The notes beneath the pieces are model-generated. The model did not search any database, was not told where the DNA came from, and was given only the letters and a program-made list of their open reading frames with translations. The position numbers and the translations under genes were made by a program. Of a DNA stretch of 64,000 bases, positions 11,201 through 24,462 are shown piece after piece. Location: NCBI GenBank assembly GCA_018697195.1, contig JAGMWU010000137.1, positions 36,001 to 100,000 of the forward strand, given 5' to 3'. The DNA comes from Certhia americana. Its lineage: Eukaryota; Chordata; Aves; Passeriformes; Certhiidae. Position 1 is the stretch's first letter. Each line of letters starts with the position of its first letter.

Positions 11201-14200
11201 ACCACTGCCCCTCAAACTGATGCTGCATGTGGCCTGGCCCCCACACCCAACAGCGTCCAAGGTTGAGGCAAAGGCTGGGGCCCCACTGCTGCCTGCCACC
11301 AACCCTGAGCAAGTACCTGAGCTCAGCACCCCAGAGCTTCACGTCCCAGATCCACCTGAGTTACTTCTTGCTCATTCTGGGGTGGTGACAACAGGCTGGA
11401 GATGTCCCAGCTCTTCCACAGGCCAAATGCCCGGCCAAGTGCTCCTGCTGCACAAGGAGGTGGGGACAAGGAGGGGGCTAATGCCACCAAGCAGGGGTGG
11501 CCACGAGGTAAAAATGAGCTGGATTTTGAGTGTCCCAGTGTACAACCAGGAGTTCTCACCGTTCTGCAGGTCCAGGGCTGCTCCAACATTGGGATCTGCT
11601 GAGGCATTGGAGCCTGGGAATGTTCAAATGGCAAAGTGTCCAGCACAGCCAGCCTCGGCTCCTCTGCACAGAAAGCACAAGGAGACCACTGTCAGTCACC
11701 TTCCCCCAGTGTCTGCCACAGAAATCCCAAATAAACTCCTCCAAAGCCCAGGAATGTGGCACTCAGGCACTTCCCAGACACAGGGAGCATCCTCAGTGCT
11801 GCTCCAGCTGGATGTGTGACCTGACCATTGCTGCCTGCCTGGTTTTATCTATATAAAAATATATATAAATATAAAATTATGTCACGCTTTGTGGTCTGAA
11901 GGATCCCCTCCCCACCGAGAGGACATCTGAGCCCAGCCCTGCCGTGGGTAGCTCTGGGTGGAGCAGGGAAGGCACAGCACTGCCCTTCAGGAATCATCTG
12001 CAGGCACTGCAGGAGGGGAGTGAACCCACCCAGTGGGTGCCCATAGCCCAGGAGGCCTCGAATCTGGGGAGATTTCATCCAAACGTGGAAGCAGAAGTGC
12101 CACTGGCTGGACCCCCAACTCTGTGTTCACCCCCTTGGCATTTTGGGGGACCTGGGGGGTCGGGAGATGTTCCCAGTACTGATGCAGCAGATGCTGAACA
12201 AACGATTTGCTGTGGTTTTACTGAATTGCTTTGAACTCTCTGGATCAAGTTTATTTTGCCTGTTGCAAAGAAAGAGGGAATTTTAATAGCTCCTTTTGTG
12301 TGGAAATCCTGATTAACAGCCCTCAAATGTCCCCGACTCGGGTCCTTTTCAGCTTCAGCGACACCCACGCAGAGATGCTGCTGCTGCTGCAGCTCAGCAA
12401 TTGCTCTGTGCCTGCTCCAGACCTCACTCAGGTTTGGAAGGTGTGGTTTGGGTGGGCAGCAGCAGCAACCAGGGGGGTTAATTCCTGCTGAGAGAGGCTT
12501 GGGGAGCCTTAGGCAAAGGAGCCTTCCATGGCAAGGATTTGCTGAGGAACGGCAGAGAAACGAGGAGCTGGCTCTGCAGCAGCAGCCGGCCCCGGGGGCA
12601 CAGGGATCACACCCCTGGCACATCCCGGAGCCAAGAATCCCGGGAGGATGGAGCTCTTCGGCCCTGTGTGCTCCCACAAACCCCAGTGGTGTCCACATGC
12701 TGCTTGTGGATGGGTAAATCCTCACTTTTGGGGTTCCTGAAGAACTGACAATACCCAGCACTCTGGAAAAGCTAGAATTCCTCCAGGAAAGCAGCACTAC
12801 CCCAAAGCCAAAGTCAGAAGGATTCCCTTCAAACCTGCAGGTTTGGGCTCAGCTGTGCAGGGACAGAGCTGAGGGTTCCACACTCCTGGTCACCCCTAAA
12901 CCCCTGGGCTGCAGGACTTCAACCAGTGCCTGGCAATCCCAGCTCCAGAACACCTTCCCCCTGTCTGCTCTGCCTGAGGGACCCAGACTTCTCCCTGGAG
13001 TGGCAGGAACACACATTCCCAGCTCCCAGAAGGTCCCAATGTCAGTGGGATACACTGAGCCCTTCACCCCATCCAGTCCCTGGGGGCAGGGATGCAAATC
13101 CCATGTGGGATGCACGGAGCTCACTCCCCAATAATGGAACACCACTAAACCCCATAACAACAGAAATCCCCTGCCCTGGGCATGCCAGAGTTTCCTGCTG
13201 GAATCAGGGGATGCACCAGCCCCTCCAGGAGGTAGGGCTTGGACAACAGGGGCAGCACAGGGCTGGCAGCAGGATGGAAAAGCCCAGGATCATCACAGGA
13301 TCCCATCTCCTCAGGGCTGGAGCACACACCTGTGGGAGTAACTCTGACCCAACACCTGAAATAACAGCAAGAATGACCCAAACCAAGCCCTGAGATGCAG
13401 AAATGATCCAGAAACACCTGAGCCTCCTCTCAGCACCTGCAGGGGGGAGCTTGTGGCACCTCCAGCAACTACAGCTGGTGCAATTCCACAAAGAATTTGC
13501 CTCCTGGGGATGCAGTGTGTGCTTTGAGGGACTGGGGCTCCTGGGGCTGATGCACAAAGATCTCTTGTGGATCCCTGGGGCTGCTCCAGTCCTGGGAGAT
13601 GGGATAGCTGGGAGGCAAGTGGGTTTGGTTCACTTGCAGCACCATCTGTGGGACACACACACTCAAATATTCCAGCAGGGATGGAGGAGGCTCCACAGGC
13701 GACTCTTGGAACCACTGCCATCCAAGGGTTAATCCCAACCACAACAGCTCAGCTGCTGCTCCCCGTGGCCAGACTCCAGCTCTGGGGATGGAGAAGGTAA
13801 AATTTCAGTCCAATTCCAGCAGGCTGGACACAGCCACATATTTACTGTGGAGCTGCTGAGAGCAAAGTGCAGTCAGCCCAAACATGCTCAGCTCCTGGTG
13901 CTGAGCAGCCTCTCCTGCCCTCCCTGAGAGGCTTCACTCCCAGCCCTGCCAGAGCATTGGGAACATGGGATTTAAGCTCACTTAGAGACCACCTGGGCTT
14001 GGCTTGTCAGGTGAGTCTGTCATTCCCAGCCCTGGGAATGAGCAGAGGCTTAGCTGATGGTCTTGGCATTTGTTTTTGGCAGCTCCCAGGTCACTCAGCA
14101 ACCTCTGTCTCAGGTTACCTCCGGGGGTTTTGTCTGCAAATACATTTTAATCCTTGTGAAAGGGGACCCACCAGCACGAAGTGGCCTAAAGCCTCCTTCA

Positions 14201-14599
14201 GTCCCATGTGGTGACACCAGCACAGCTTCCCGGCCCTCTGTTTTTGTGTCACCAGGGCCGTTCTCACCTTCTGTTCTGTGCTTTGTGTTTTACTCAAAAC
14301 TTGAATTTGAACTTTTTTCTACCCAGTGGAGGAGCCAGGAGAGGATTCTCCTCTTGCCAGGTACAACATGGGACCTGCTTCTCCATCAAGGAGCTTCCAG
14401 TTCTGCACATGGGGTCCCCTTGAAAAAAGAAATTCAGCAGCAAACTCAAAGCCAAACAGGACCCAGATGGAAATCAGGAAAAAAACCTGGAAATCAGCAA
14501 AGACCTCCAGAGAACCAGACCAAGGTGCCCAAGTTGAGCTCTTCTAAGGCAGGAGCATTCCTTGGGATGTGCACAGCAACTCTTCTATGCATGACATCA

Positions 14600-15275
14600 A
14601 ATCTGGCTCATCTCTGACCACTGCAGAAAGGGACTTGGGGGTCCTGCTCGGTGGCAAGTTGGATCTGAGTGATTGCTGTGTCCTGGCAGCCCAAAGGGTC
14701 ACCGTGCCCTGGGGGGCACCAGGCACAGGGAGGGATTGTCCCACTCTGCTCTGCACTGGGGCAGCCTCACCTCCAGTGCTGGGGACACTTTGGGCACCAC
14801 AAGATCAGAGGGATCCAAAGCTGTTGGAGAGTGTCCAAAGGAGGGACACGGAGCTGGGGAAGGGTCTGAGGAGCAGCTGAGGGCACTTGGCTCGTTCAGC
14901 TGGGGCAGAGGAGACTGAGGGGAGGCTCCTCGGGGGCTGCAGCTCCTCCTGAGGGGAGGCAGAGGGGCAGGGGCTGAGCTCTGCTCTGGCACAGGGACAG
15001 CAGCCCAGGAATGGCTGGAGCTGTGTCAGGGCTTGGGATGGAGCTCAGGGAAAGGTTCTTCCCCCCGAGGCTGCTGGGCACTGCCCAGGCTCCCCAGGGA
15101 ATGGTCCCAGCCCCGAGGCTGCCAGAGCTCCAGGAGCCTTTGGACACCGCTCCCAGGGATGCTCAGGGTGGGACTGTTGGGGTGTCTGTGCAGGAACAGG
15201 GTTGGACTGATGATCCCTGAGGGTCCCTTCCAGCTCAGGATATTCTGGGATTTTATCATTCCATGAACCCCAGGA
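14600..15275 (+). mobile_element. CR1 LINE 3' part, about 680 bp
   Basis: One of the longer CR1 copies here. It starts with GGGACTTGGGGGTCCTGC, passes GGGATGGAGCTCAGGGAAAG, GGTCCCAGCCCCGAGGCTGC and GGAGCCTTTGGACACCGC, and ends GGTCCCTTCCAGCTCAGGAT. Open frames inside it are repeat shadows. Confidence 0.9.
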
Positions 15276-16269
15276 CACCTGATAGTGCCCACGATCTACC
15301 AGTGTCACACTGCCCTGGTATCCAGGAGCATTAAGCCAGAGACTTTTGCTCATTAGTGTAATTAATGTCAGATTTCCCAGCCAGCTGAGCTTCCAGATGA
15401 CCTTTAGTTATTATTTAGTTATTGAAATATGAATAACAAAACTGACACATTACCATGGGGAGGTTTCACAGGCTGCTCATTTGAAATCCTCTCTCACTGA
15501 CAGGCCCTCAGCGTTTCTTTCTGCAAAAGTAAATGGGAAAATTTGGAAAATGCTCAAGGAAGGAGGAAAAATTCAGCTCCACAGCAGCACAGCAGGGACA
15601 CAGCATCTCCCAGCTTTGGGGCACAGCCAGAAATGACCCCAGGGAGAGAAATGAGGCAGAGGTGTTAAAAATGAGACAGACAAAAAAAGATCAAAAAGAT
15701 CTGTTTCTTAAGAGTCTTGGGAAAGTCACTGAAGTGGAGACAGCTGAGCCAGGACTGAGGCAGCAGGGACAGGTCCCCAGGCCACGGAGTGATCCCTGTA
15801 TGAGGACAGCTCTGCTCAGAATGAACTCAGGGGCAGCCTGAGCCAGAGAGAACCTCGGGGCGTGGAAAAAAAACCCCAAAACCTGGCAGCATTGTCTGGT
15901 GCTGGATGAGCCTGATCCAACAGATCATAGCCCCATTTGTCACTGCAATAGCAGCAACCTGGACCTGGATTTCCAGAGGTTTCCAGATGCTGGTGCAGGC
16001 TGAGCAAGGCAGGGGAAGGCAGAGGTGTCGAATCCCATTCGGGATTAGCTTTGGACACTCCTGGTGGGAATAGCTTTGCCAGAAGGCTGGTGCTTGATGT
16101 AAAAGTGACCCTGAAGGTAAGAAGAGGGTCATTTTCTGAAATGTGGAGGGTCCAACCTACACAATAACTCCTGGAATGACTTTCAGAGCATTGGGCATGG
16201 CTGGGAGGGATGTTGGCATCACCCACTGCACTTCCCTGGGAGCAGCCCAAGGCTCCTACTCCTCATCAG

Positions 16270-16445
16270 GAATAAGGACTAATGAAGGCAGGATTATTTC
16301 CCCCCTCTCCATTAGTCACACTGGGTTAATATTCCTGCTTATGGAAAAAGGTCACAGTTTCTCTCTCATTTATGTCACTCCACCTTCCATTTGCAATTGC
16401 AGGGTTCTGCTCCTTTTCCATCCCTAATTAGTGTTCAATTACGGG
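16270..16445. promoter_or_regulatory. TAAT-rich patch in the LINGO3 intron
   Basis: Contains GACTAATGAAGG, CCATTAGTCACAC, GGGTTAATATTCC, CCCTAATTAGTG and TTCAATTACGG within 175 bp. It is unique, not a CR1 copy, and could be a conserved non-coding element. This is inference from motif density only. Confidence 0.2.
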
Positions 16446-17934
16446 GGTCCTGCCCCAGCCCACCACCAGGCACAGATCCTAGACCAAGTCACCTTTCCTG
16501 GGTCTCCCTGTGGAAAACTAACCCAAGAACAGCCCTTTTTCCTCTGGCAGCATGGAGGGAACCAGATGGACTTCCCTTCAAATGAGATTTAAATGGAAAA
16601 ACACAAAATAGCTCCTTGTGCCAATATTGAAGGGTTGGTGTCCAGCTGTCCTGAGCACGGGGAAGGTCAGCCTGGGTGACCCTCTGGAAAAAGAGGCCAG
16701 AAGCACCAAACACCCTCCTGGTTTGCTCCTCAGGCTGCACCACTGAGAAAGGGTTGGGAATGATTCCTTCCACTCCTCCTGAGGGAAAACAAACTCACTT
16801 ACCTAAGGTGAGGTATTCCCCTCTGGAGTGCGGCTGAGGGAGCCTTTAGCTCCCCTGCCCAGCACACCTCTGCTGCTGCTGCCCTGCAAGGAGCACTGTG
16901 AGGACTGTCCTCAGGAGGATTCAGAAGAGGGGAAGGAACCTTCCCAAGCCTATCTGAAGACCCCTCAGTCCATGCTCCATCCCCACTGGTGCCACCTGGC
17001 CCGGTAGCTCCATGTCACAGCCACGGCTCTGTGAGTTGCAGGGCCAGGGGAACTGATCCCACAGAGCAGCCATCAACACCCTCCTGGCTATTTCAGTCTA
17101 CAGATGACCCCCCTCATCCTCCTGGACTGAAACAGCAGCCAAATCGAGCAGGAAAAGCAGTCAAGGCCTTGGGGGGAGTTTTCTGGAGATGCTGAGGGTG
17201 GGAATTGAGTTGGAGATCCGGCGCATCCCCCCACTGCAGGTCGCTGTTCCTGCTCCGTCTTCCCTCCCGTGCCTGCTGGGATTTGCAGTATGAAATAGCC
17301 ACGATGTGCCACACTCCCAGCTCTGAAGCCAGCAGAGGCTTCACCACCTCCCTGGCAGGAGCAGGACTGTTCCCATCACCCAAACTCCCTCCAGTTCCCA
17401 CACAACTCTCTGGGAACATCAGGGTCCTGCGCTGTCACAGGGACAGAGCTTGGGCTCAAATGTACCCAGGGCAACAAGAGGCAGAGAGGGACAATATTTG
17501 GTTTAATTTTTTCATAAATTCCCTTCCCACTGAATATTTTCTCTTCTCCTTTCCAAGAACTTCCTTTATTTCTCCCTGTCTCCCTCTAGCAACGGTATCT
17601 GGGAGAAACAATGAATTTTTAATAGGAGGGGGCGGTGGGAAGAGGCAGACCCTGAGGCAAGAAGAGAAAACATTGATCTGTTAAATCAGCCCCATCAGCA
17701 GGAAATCACATTTAAGGGAGATGGAGACATGTGAGGACCACACAGCAGGGTCGTGGTGCCCCCTTCTCTCTGAGCCCAGCAGATGCTCTACAAGCTCAGA
17801 GGAGCTCTCCCAGCTACTCCACATACCCCTGGCCATGGCTGATATGGGGCTGGGGGTGCAGGACCCCCAAGCACAAGGAGGAGAACCCTCCAGCCCTCTT
17901 GCCCCACAGCACTGGGGATGTTCCTCTGCAGCAC

Positions 17935-18135
17935 CTTCCCTGTGAGGGTGGGCAGGCCCTGGCACAGGGTGCCCAGAGAAGCTGTGGCTGCCCCTGGATC
18001 CCTGGCAGTGTCCAAGGCCAGGCTGGATGGGGCTTGGAGCAGCCTGGGATAGTGGAAGGTGTCCCTGCCATGACAGGGGGTGGGACTGGATGAGTTTGAA
18101 GTCCCTCCCAACCCAAACCATTAGGGATTCCACAA
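17935..18135 (+). mobile_element. CR1 LINE 3' fragment
   Basis: Sense-strand CR1 3' end: GCCCAGAGAAGCTGTGGCTG, CCAAGGCCAGGCTGGATGGG, then CCTCCCAACCCAAACCATTA at the end. It lies in the LINGO3 intron, antisense to the gene. Confidence 0.9.
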
Positions 18136-21100
18136 TCCCAAAGCTGAGGTGTACCCACCTCCTGCTCCTCACCCTGCTCTGCAGGGCCAGGGCTCATCCC
18201 CACAGAGCTGAGGATGCCCAGCTCCCCTCCCTTGGTGCCTGGCCCTGTCTCCCCATCACAGCCTGAGCCTAAATATAGTCCCTGGTTCTCTTTTCTTGTA
18301 GACACAACCGGTGCTCTGAGTCAAAGTCCTTTCCCATGAACTCACTGTTGCTTAATAAAGCACAAACCCTCGGAGACCTTGATGCTGGGATCTGTCATTT
18401 TAATTCCCAGTAACACTTGTTCCTCTCCACTCCAGTATGTGGCCGCTGCTATTTTGGTTGGCACATCGGGAGCTGAACAAGGAGCCCTGGCGCTCCAGAT
18501 CTGAGCCGGGCAGAGCTGGGACAGCTTTGAAAACCAAACTCTCCTGATGGATGGGGCTGCAAGCAGCAGCCAAGCTCGTGGTGGCATGAAAAATTCAGGG
18601 GGAGGAAGGCAGGGAAGAGCTGGGCTGAGGCAGAGGAAGGAGGAAAGCAGGCTCAGAGAAATGAATCCTGCCTCTGCTCCTGGGCTGGGATCCCAGCCTT
18701 GGGGTGCCCACGTGGATGCCAAGGCACCAAGGCAGCCTGAGGATCACAGCCCAGATCCTCTGTGCTTTGTTTTCAACCCACCCCTGATAAACCTGTTTCT
18801 GTTTGCCCAAATTCTCCATCTGAACCTCTGCTGTTTGGTTGTTCTGGGTTGAATTTGGTGCTGTCCTCAGCTTGCCCATTTTACATGGGAAAGAGGGAAT
18901 GGTAGCCCCTGCCTGGGACTGGGAAGGGCTCTGCTCTCCCACCACCAGGGCCATTTCCCTGCTTTGCCACTCCTGTCCTGCCCAGCCTCAGCCCCCATCT
19001 CTGACACCCCACAGACCTGGGACAGCTGTGGGGTTCCAGCTCCAGCTCCAGAACACCACGGCTGAAATGGGGTCCGAAGGTGAATCCAGCACATTCCATT
19101 GCCAATGGCTGAGCAAGGCTCTGGCCCAGCCTGTCCTGCTCCTGCATCCCTGGTCCCACAACTCCTGAGCCAAACCTCGTGGAAGCAGCTGCTTTGTCTT
19201 TGAAGGCAAACCCTACAAAAGCTTCACAAACAGAACAGTCAACCAAGGGTGCCCAAAGCCCAATCCCCTTCCCTTCCACAGCCATTGTGGCTCTCGGCAG
19301 CGTTTCCAAGTGCTCTCGTGGGATTTACTGCTTTTCATCTCCTCTCACAGCTCTGCTCTGAACATTTCTGCCCTCTCCTGTTTGTTCTGGGGCTTTTCCA
19401 GGACTCACAGAGTGGCCCTTTGGGCTCAGGCAGCACCTTCCACCCTCCCTGCAGCCCCATGGACTGGAGGCATCCTGCAGGATGCTCCGTGATGCTCCCT
19501 CTGCCCGCTCAGACAACCCTGTCACCGCCCCACGGCCACACGCAGGCAGCAGGAGTTTGGCTGCCTGAGGGACTGTGCCGCCCTCCAAAGCCAGGCCTCC
19601 AGAGCACAACCACGTACAGCCAGGGAAACCGAGGCACGTGGAAGGGTTTTGGAGCCTCGTGGAGAATCAGTGTCACTGGGGACAAGCCCAGGGATGGCCT
19701 CACTTGGCTCCCACTTCCCTCCCCTCAGAGCTGTGGGACTGGGGACGTGGGGAGATGTTGCTGGTGACAGGCATCCCAACCGTGCTGCCCACACGCACTG
19801 GCGGCACGGGAATCGCCGCTGCCCACGTACAACGCGCCCGGCCACGTGCTGCACATTCCCAGAGTTATTCCCAGGGCTTCCAACACCTCTCTCCCATCCC
19901 AGGGATGCGGACGCTGCAGCAACGCGGCTCTGAGCTGCCGGAGCAGCCCAACTCCTCCTGCCTTCTGGCAGCTCTGGCTCCTCACAGAGAGAAGAGGAGC
20001 CACCTGCTCTCTGGTGGGATGCTGGGAGGGGGGAAACAGGGTTGATCCGACAGCCAGGAGTTGGGAAAAATCCGTCCCAAACACATGGATTGAAAACCTT
20101 CAAACGCTGAGCGCAGCCAGTGCTGAGTCCGTCTGTGCCGCCGGGCTGCGAGTCCAGTGTTTAATTCGGGCCCAGGAGGGAAGAGCAGGGATTAGGTTTG
20201 GGCCTTGGAGCCAGGGATGAGTTCTCTGGTGAGGCAGGATTAGCACAGCTAATAAAAGCAGACATTCCTGAGCTCTAAACACTACAAAATAGGAAAAAAG
20301 CCCCTGGCCCTGCTATCTTCAGCTGAGGATCAGCAAAAGCGCATCCCCTCGGAAAGGCTGAGCCTGGCTGTGCCTGGGATGTGTCCCAGCTCTGGCCAGC
20401 ATAGCCATGTCCCACCCTCAGCATCGATGCCCTGGACGGGAGAAACACAACCCAGCCCCTGTTCCTCCTGTCATCCTGCTCCCTCCTCCAACAGGGCAAG
20501 ATAAAAGCAAAATCTACTGATTTTTAAGCCAACTCTTTCCTGAAGCTGCTTTGCCTCCTGCTCCCTGCTCTCGGGATGCTCCTCCAGCTGTTTTGCAGGA
20601 GAGCATCTTCCCCCAAAATCAGCCCACAACCCAAATGCTTTGGGCTCAGGCTGCAGACACCTGAGTGGGGTTTTTGCAATGCAAAAACCATAAGAAATCT
20701 TGGATGGACCAAAAATCACCTCTCCAAGCTGCTCTGGCCAAAACCCAGCCAGCTCCACCAGTCTTCCAGCAGCAAGAGAGAAGGAGCACTCCATGAGTGC
20801 CACAGAAGCAGTGCTAAAAACATCAGCGCAAAATTAAACCAGATCTACCCCAGGCTGCCCCACAGGCAGCTCCTCAACTCATCTACAATTATTCTCCCAT
20901 TTAAAGGACATGCACCACCTTCTCTGCCATGCCCTGGAGTGCTGGGATTTTATCCTGTCTCTATCCTGCAAGGGTGATGGAGCTTTGGGGTGCAGAGAAA
21001 CTCCAAGGGCCCTGCGCTTCCCAAAGGGTTATTGCAGGGTTCAACACCTGCATTTTGAATTTTAACCCACACACGGCCATATCACCACTGGGCAACTCTC

Positions 21101-21859
21101 CTCTTGGAAGGATTTTTGGTTTTAATGCCTCGCATTCTGATTGAGAGGTTTGTAGGAACTTGCCCTGTCTGGATGAGGCTTTTCCTATGGTGTCACCCCA
21201 ACCTCAGGGCTGGTTTTGGGGTCTCCATCCTGCAGGCTGCACATCCTCAGCCAGGGTGAGAGATCATCCACAAAACCAAGCAGCAGCCAGGAGCTCTGCT
21301 AGGCCCAGGCTGGTGCTCCCCAGGCCACCAAACATCCCCAGTGCTGGTCACGTCCTGCTCCAGCCGCTCCGATTCCAATGCTCCTCACTCCCAAGGGCTG
21401 GGTTTGTGCTCTGGGTGCTGCCAGGCTGTGGAGCCCAGCACAGCTCCACTCTCCATCTATTTCACAGGCACTCTGCCTTCTCCTGCCATCCTCTCTCTTC
21501 CTGGTTGCTCTTTTCTCCTTCCCAAAACCCTCATCTCAGGATAAGGCTGGGCAGGAACAGAAAAAGCAGCTGCTCCTCTGCAACCGCTGCCTGTGCGAAC
21601 GCCGCGGGAATTGGAGCACCTTTTGTCAGGTTTTAGCTCAAATCCACTTTGCAAGTGGATTAAGGAACAGGCACAAAAGTACTCTGGATGGAGAGTGGGA
21701 AGAGGCAAAGGCTGCTATGCCAGCACGGCAATAGGAGCCAGGAATGCTGCGCTTGCTGCCTGCTCCATTTCCCGGAGAAACACAACCCGGTAACATCCGC
21801 GGCTAAACCAACCCTGGGAATTTTTGACAGGAGAATCTGCCTAAAATCCGGGATGCTCG

Positions 21860-22730
21860 GGGAAGAGGCAGGAAGGGCCCTGGGGTGACGAGGAGTGAGG
21901 ACCTGCAGCGCCCGGGGGGAAACACGAACGAGAGGAGACTGGAAAAGCTTTCCCGACGCCCGGCGATGCTCGGACCCGCTCGGCTGTGCCGGGGAAAAGG
22001 GGCTGCGAGCGGCGGCACCAGCCCTAACTGGGGGGGGAGGCTGGGGGAACTGCGGGTACCGGACCCCCGGGAGCGCCGGGGGAAGGAGCGGAGCAGGGAA
22101 GGGCTGGACCTGGCGACACCACCGCCACCCCCGGTGCGACCCTGCCCGGGGGCACCAGCGCCGCCCGCCGTGCCGAGCCCCCTCCCCGGGCACAGCCGGG
22201 GGCTGCGGAGGGGCCTGGCGGCCGCGGGCGGTGGGCGCAGCCGGGCAGCCCCCGCCGAGCGAAGGAGGGAGGGATGGAGGGAGGGATGGAGAGAGGCTGC
22301 GTGTCCCCAGGGGCGGCGGGGGCTCGGCGGCCACCCCCCCGGCTCCACGTGTGCGGCCCGGCACGACCCCCCTCCCCCGGCCCCGGGACCCCGCACTCAC
22401 CGCTCGGCGGTCGCTGCCCATGTTGCGGCGGCGGCGCGGGCAGAGCCGCAGCCCCGGGGGCGGCGCGGCGGCGGCTCCGGACGGACCCCGGCCCGGCCCC
22501 GGCCCGTCCCCGGGGGCGGCGCGGCGGCGGCAGCGCCTCTCCAGCCGCGTCGGGCCGTGCTTGGAGCCGCCCCCCGCGCCCCCCGCCCGGCCGGGGGAGG
22601 GACGGGGCCGGGGGTGATGCGCGGCCCCGGGCGGAGAACGGGCACAGCCCCGGAGGAACGCAGGGAAGGGCACGGGGGTCTCCTTCCCGCGCAGCCGTGA
22701 GCAAAGGGGAGGGGGTCCCCCGGGCGGAGT
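21860..22730 (-). promoter_or_regulatory. LINGO3: CpG island, probable LINGO3 promoter
   Basis: A sharp rise in G+C and CpG density, strongest at 22040-22640, with many GGCGGC and CCCCGCC stretches (Sp1-like). A minus-strand splice donor lies inside it at 22395-22400, so transcription away from the island on the minus strand is expected. No TATA box is obvious, as usual for CpG-island promoters. Long open frames on both strands here are what a stop-poor GC-rich island gives by chance. Confidence 0.7.
22401..22600 (-). other. LINGO3: Probable LINGO3 non-coding first exon (5' limit not determined)
   Basis: On the minus strand the sequence GACCGCCGAGCG is followed by a consensus donor, GTGAGT, with the last exon base at 22401. 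The 5' end lies somewhere in the CpG island; 22600 is only a placeholder. The exon holds an ATG at 22421-22419. After joining to the acceptor at 1574 this gives a 16-codon upstream frame that ends TAG three bases before the first LINGO3 ATG. The link to LINGO3 is inferred from strand, signal quality and the family's usual 5' structure. Confidence 0.5.
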
Positions 22731-23547
22731 GCCCTCCCTGAGGTCCTCATGGGCTATTCCCACACCGCACTGCCTGGGCTACCTCCGTGCCAGCACCCAC
22801 AGGTGCTGCCACCCTGCCTGGGGTCTCTCAGCCCCATACCAGCACCCCCAGATACCCTCCCATCCCATCCCCTGTTTGCATCCCCCTGCACAATGTCCCC
22901 TGCCTGCCCGAGGACACGGTCTGGGGGCCACCTCCCCCTGAGCTGTCCTCCGCACTGGAAGTGGAGGTGATTGTGGATGAACACAGCCATTTCCCCTCCA
23001 TCTCATGGGAAATTGGGGCAATCAGGGCACAAACAGAGCTGTGACCCCAGGAATGAGCGCAGCACCCAGCCCAACCAGGGCTCCTGGGTTTGTGCCCCCG
23101 CACTGGGCTCCACTGTCCCTTGCAGCAGTGCCAAGAAGATGCCAGGCTCACGGGACAATGACCTGGAGCTCCCGCAGCAGCACCCCCATCCCCATGGGGA
23201 CAGCACTCACCATTGCCCATTCCTCCTTGGAGTTCTCCTCTTGTTCCTCTTCTCTCGAACCCGAAGCCTCCTGAGCTGTCGTGATTTGGTTAATTGGGCT
23301 TTGAGGATGGCAGAGGACAATTCCCTCCTTGACTCTCACTTGCAGGGTGGAATTGTTGCTCCTCTCCACTCATCACTGGTCAGTCCAGGCTGGCCTCAGC
23401 CTCGCTGGTCCCTGCTCTCAGGGGCCATGGGCAGCTGATGCAGTGTCCTGTGCCCTTGGTGTGCTGTGTGCCAGCTGACCAAGCACCACCTGAGCCATTC
23501 GGTGACATTTGCTGCATCTGACAGTGCTTTTCAAGGAGGGTTTGGCA

Positions 23548-23625
23548 GCATCTTCTTCACTTTACAGCTGAGGAAACTGAGGGCAGAACTCAGGGAGAAG
23601 GAACAGGGCTCAGCACTGAACACCA
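23548..23625 (+). mobile_element. MIR-like SINE fragment (tentative)
   Basis: TTCACTTTACAGCTGAGGAA followed by ACTGAGGGCAGAACTCAGGG recalls the MIR core (cattttacagatgaggaaactgaggc). It is short and diverged. Confidence 0.4.
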
Positions 23626-24099
23626 GGTGGGTCCAGTGCTGCGGTTTCACCTGGACTGTCTCCGTTTGTGCAGGATTTTGTCAGGAGAAATGCCAACAGC
23701 TCTCCCAGCCTTGTCGGTTCCACTCCCAACTCCTATCCCTTGCTGCAGCCCAGCGCTTCTGCTGATGGAGGTTCCTGGTGCCTCCTGCTGCTCGCTTGCT
23801 CCGGGATGTGGATTTATAATTTCATTGCAGGCACACGCAGCTCAGGCTTTCCCATTTGAGCTTCATCCCCAGCCTCAGCCCTGGATCTGCGGTTAAAACC
23901 AGGAGATTTATGTGGCTGGGAAGGAATTTTATTGCTGTTTTAAACAATATCAACTTATCTGCTTAGGAAAAGATGAAAAATCCAGGCATGAAAATTGCGG
24001 CTGGTTTAGTTGGGGATGGATTTTTAAGAGGCCGGCACAGGGGGGAGGGTGTGCCGGAGCAATCCACTTCTCATTTCCATTCCCCAGGATGGAAAGGTG

Positions 24100-24205
24100 A
24101 TTCTGGCTAATTTGAACACAGTCATTAAACTGCTGTATCAAAAGCACAGAGTCAATTAAGTAGCGTCCCCCCCGCCCAGGCTCCGCAGGCTGTGCTGTTT
24201 TAATC
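24100..24205. promoter_or_regulatory. TAAT-rich patch, possible regulatory element
   Basis: Contains GGCTAATTTGAAC, CAGTCATTAAACTGC, GAGTCAATTAAGTAGC and TGTTTTAATCAGGG inside 110 bp of otherwise unremarkable DNA about 1.5 kb upstream of the CpG island. Role inferred from motif density only. Confidence 0.2.
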
Positions 24206-24462
24206 AGGGATGGGGGGAATTGCTGCTGCTTCCACACAGCTCCTGATCCCGGTGCTGGGAGTCAAGGGCTAATTTTGGCTGATGGAAGATACTTTCCTGC
24301 CTGCTGGCCAGGGTTAGAGGTGATTTTGGGGGAGCAGACTGCTCACAAATGCACTGGGGGAGCTGGGGGAGCCCCAGGTTGGAGGGGCTGCTTTGTCCTT
24401 GTGCTCTCCCCAAGCACTTCACCAGAAAATCATGTTATTTCTGTCTTACCATGCCCCCTTCA

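Larger units (their letters stand above)
1575..22400 (-). other. LINGO3: Long LINGO3 5' intron (about 20.8 kb)
   Basis: The stretch between the acceptor at 1575 and the donor at 22400 holds no gene I can support on either strand. Open frames here (longest on plus 10689-11819) are Pro/Ser/Gly-rich, have no family features and overlap other frames equally well. Contents noted separately are a 31-bp tandem array, a hexamer repeat, several CR1 copies and AT-rich patches rich in TAATTA-like words. The assignment as one intron assumes that the 22.4-kb donor joins the 1574 acceptor; further 5' exons could lie between. Confidence 0.5.

Noticed and set aside
10689..11819. 376-codon plus-strand open frame
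   Set aside because: Long but Pro/Ser/Gly-rich, with overlapping long frames in other phases, no domain, no promoter or splice logic; it lies in the LINGO3 intron in GC-rich DNA.
21660..22763. 367-codon minus-strand frame over the CpG island
   Set aside because: Stop-poor CpG-island sequence; overlapping frames on both strands are equally long and low-complexity.
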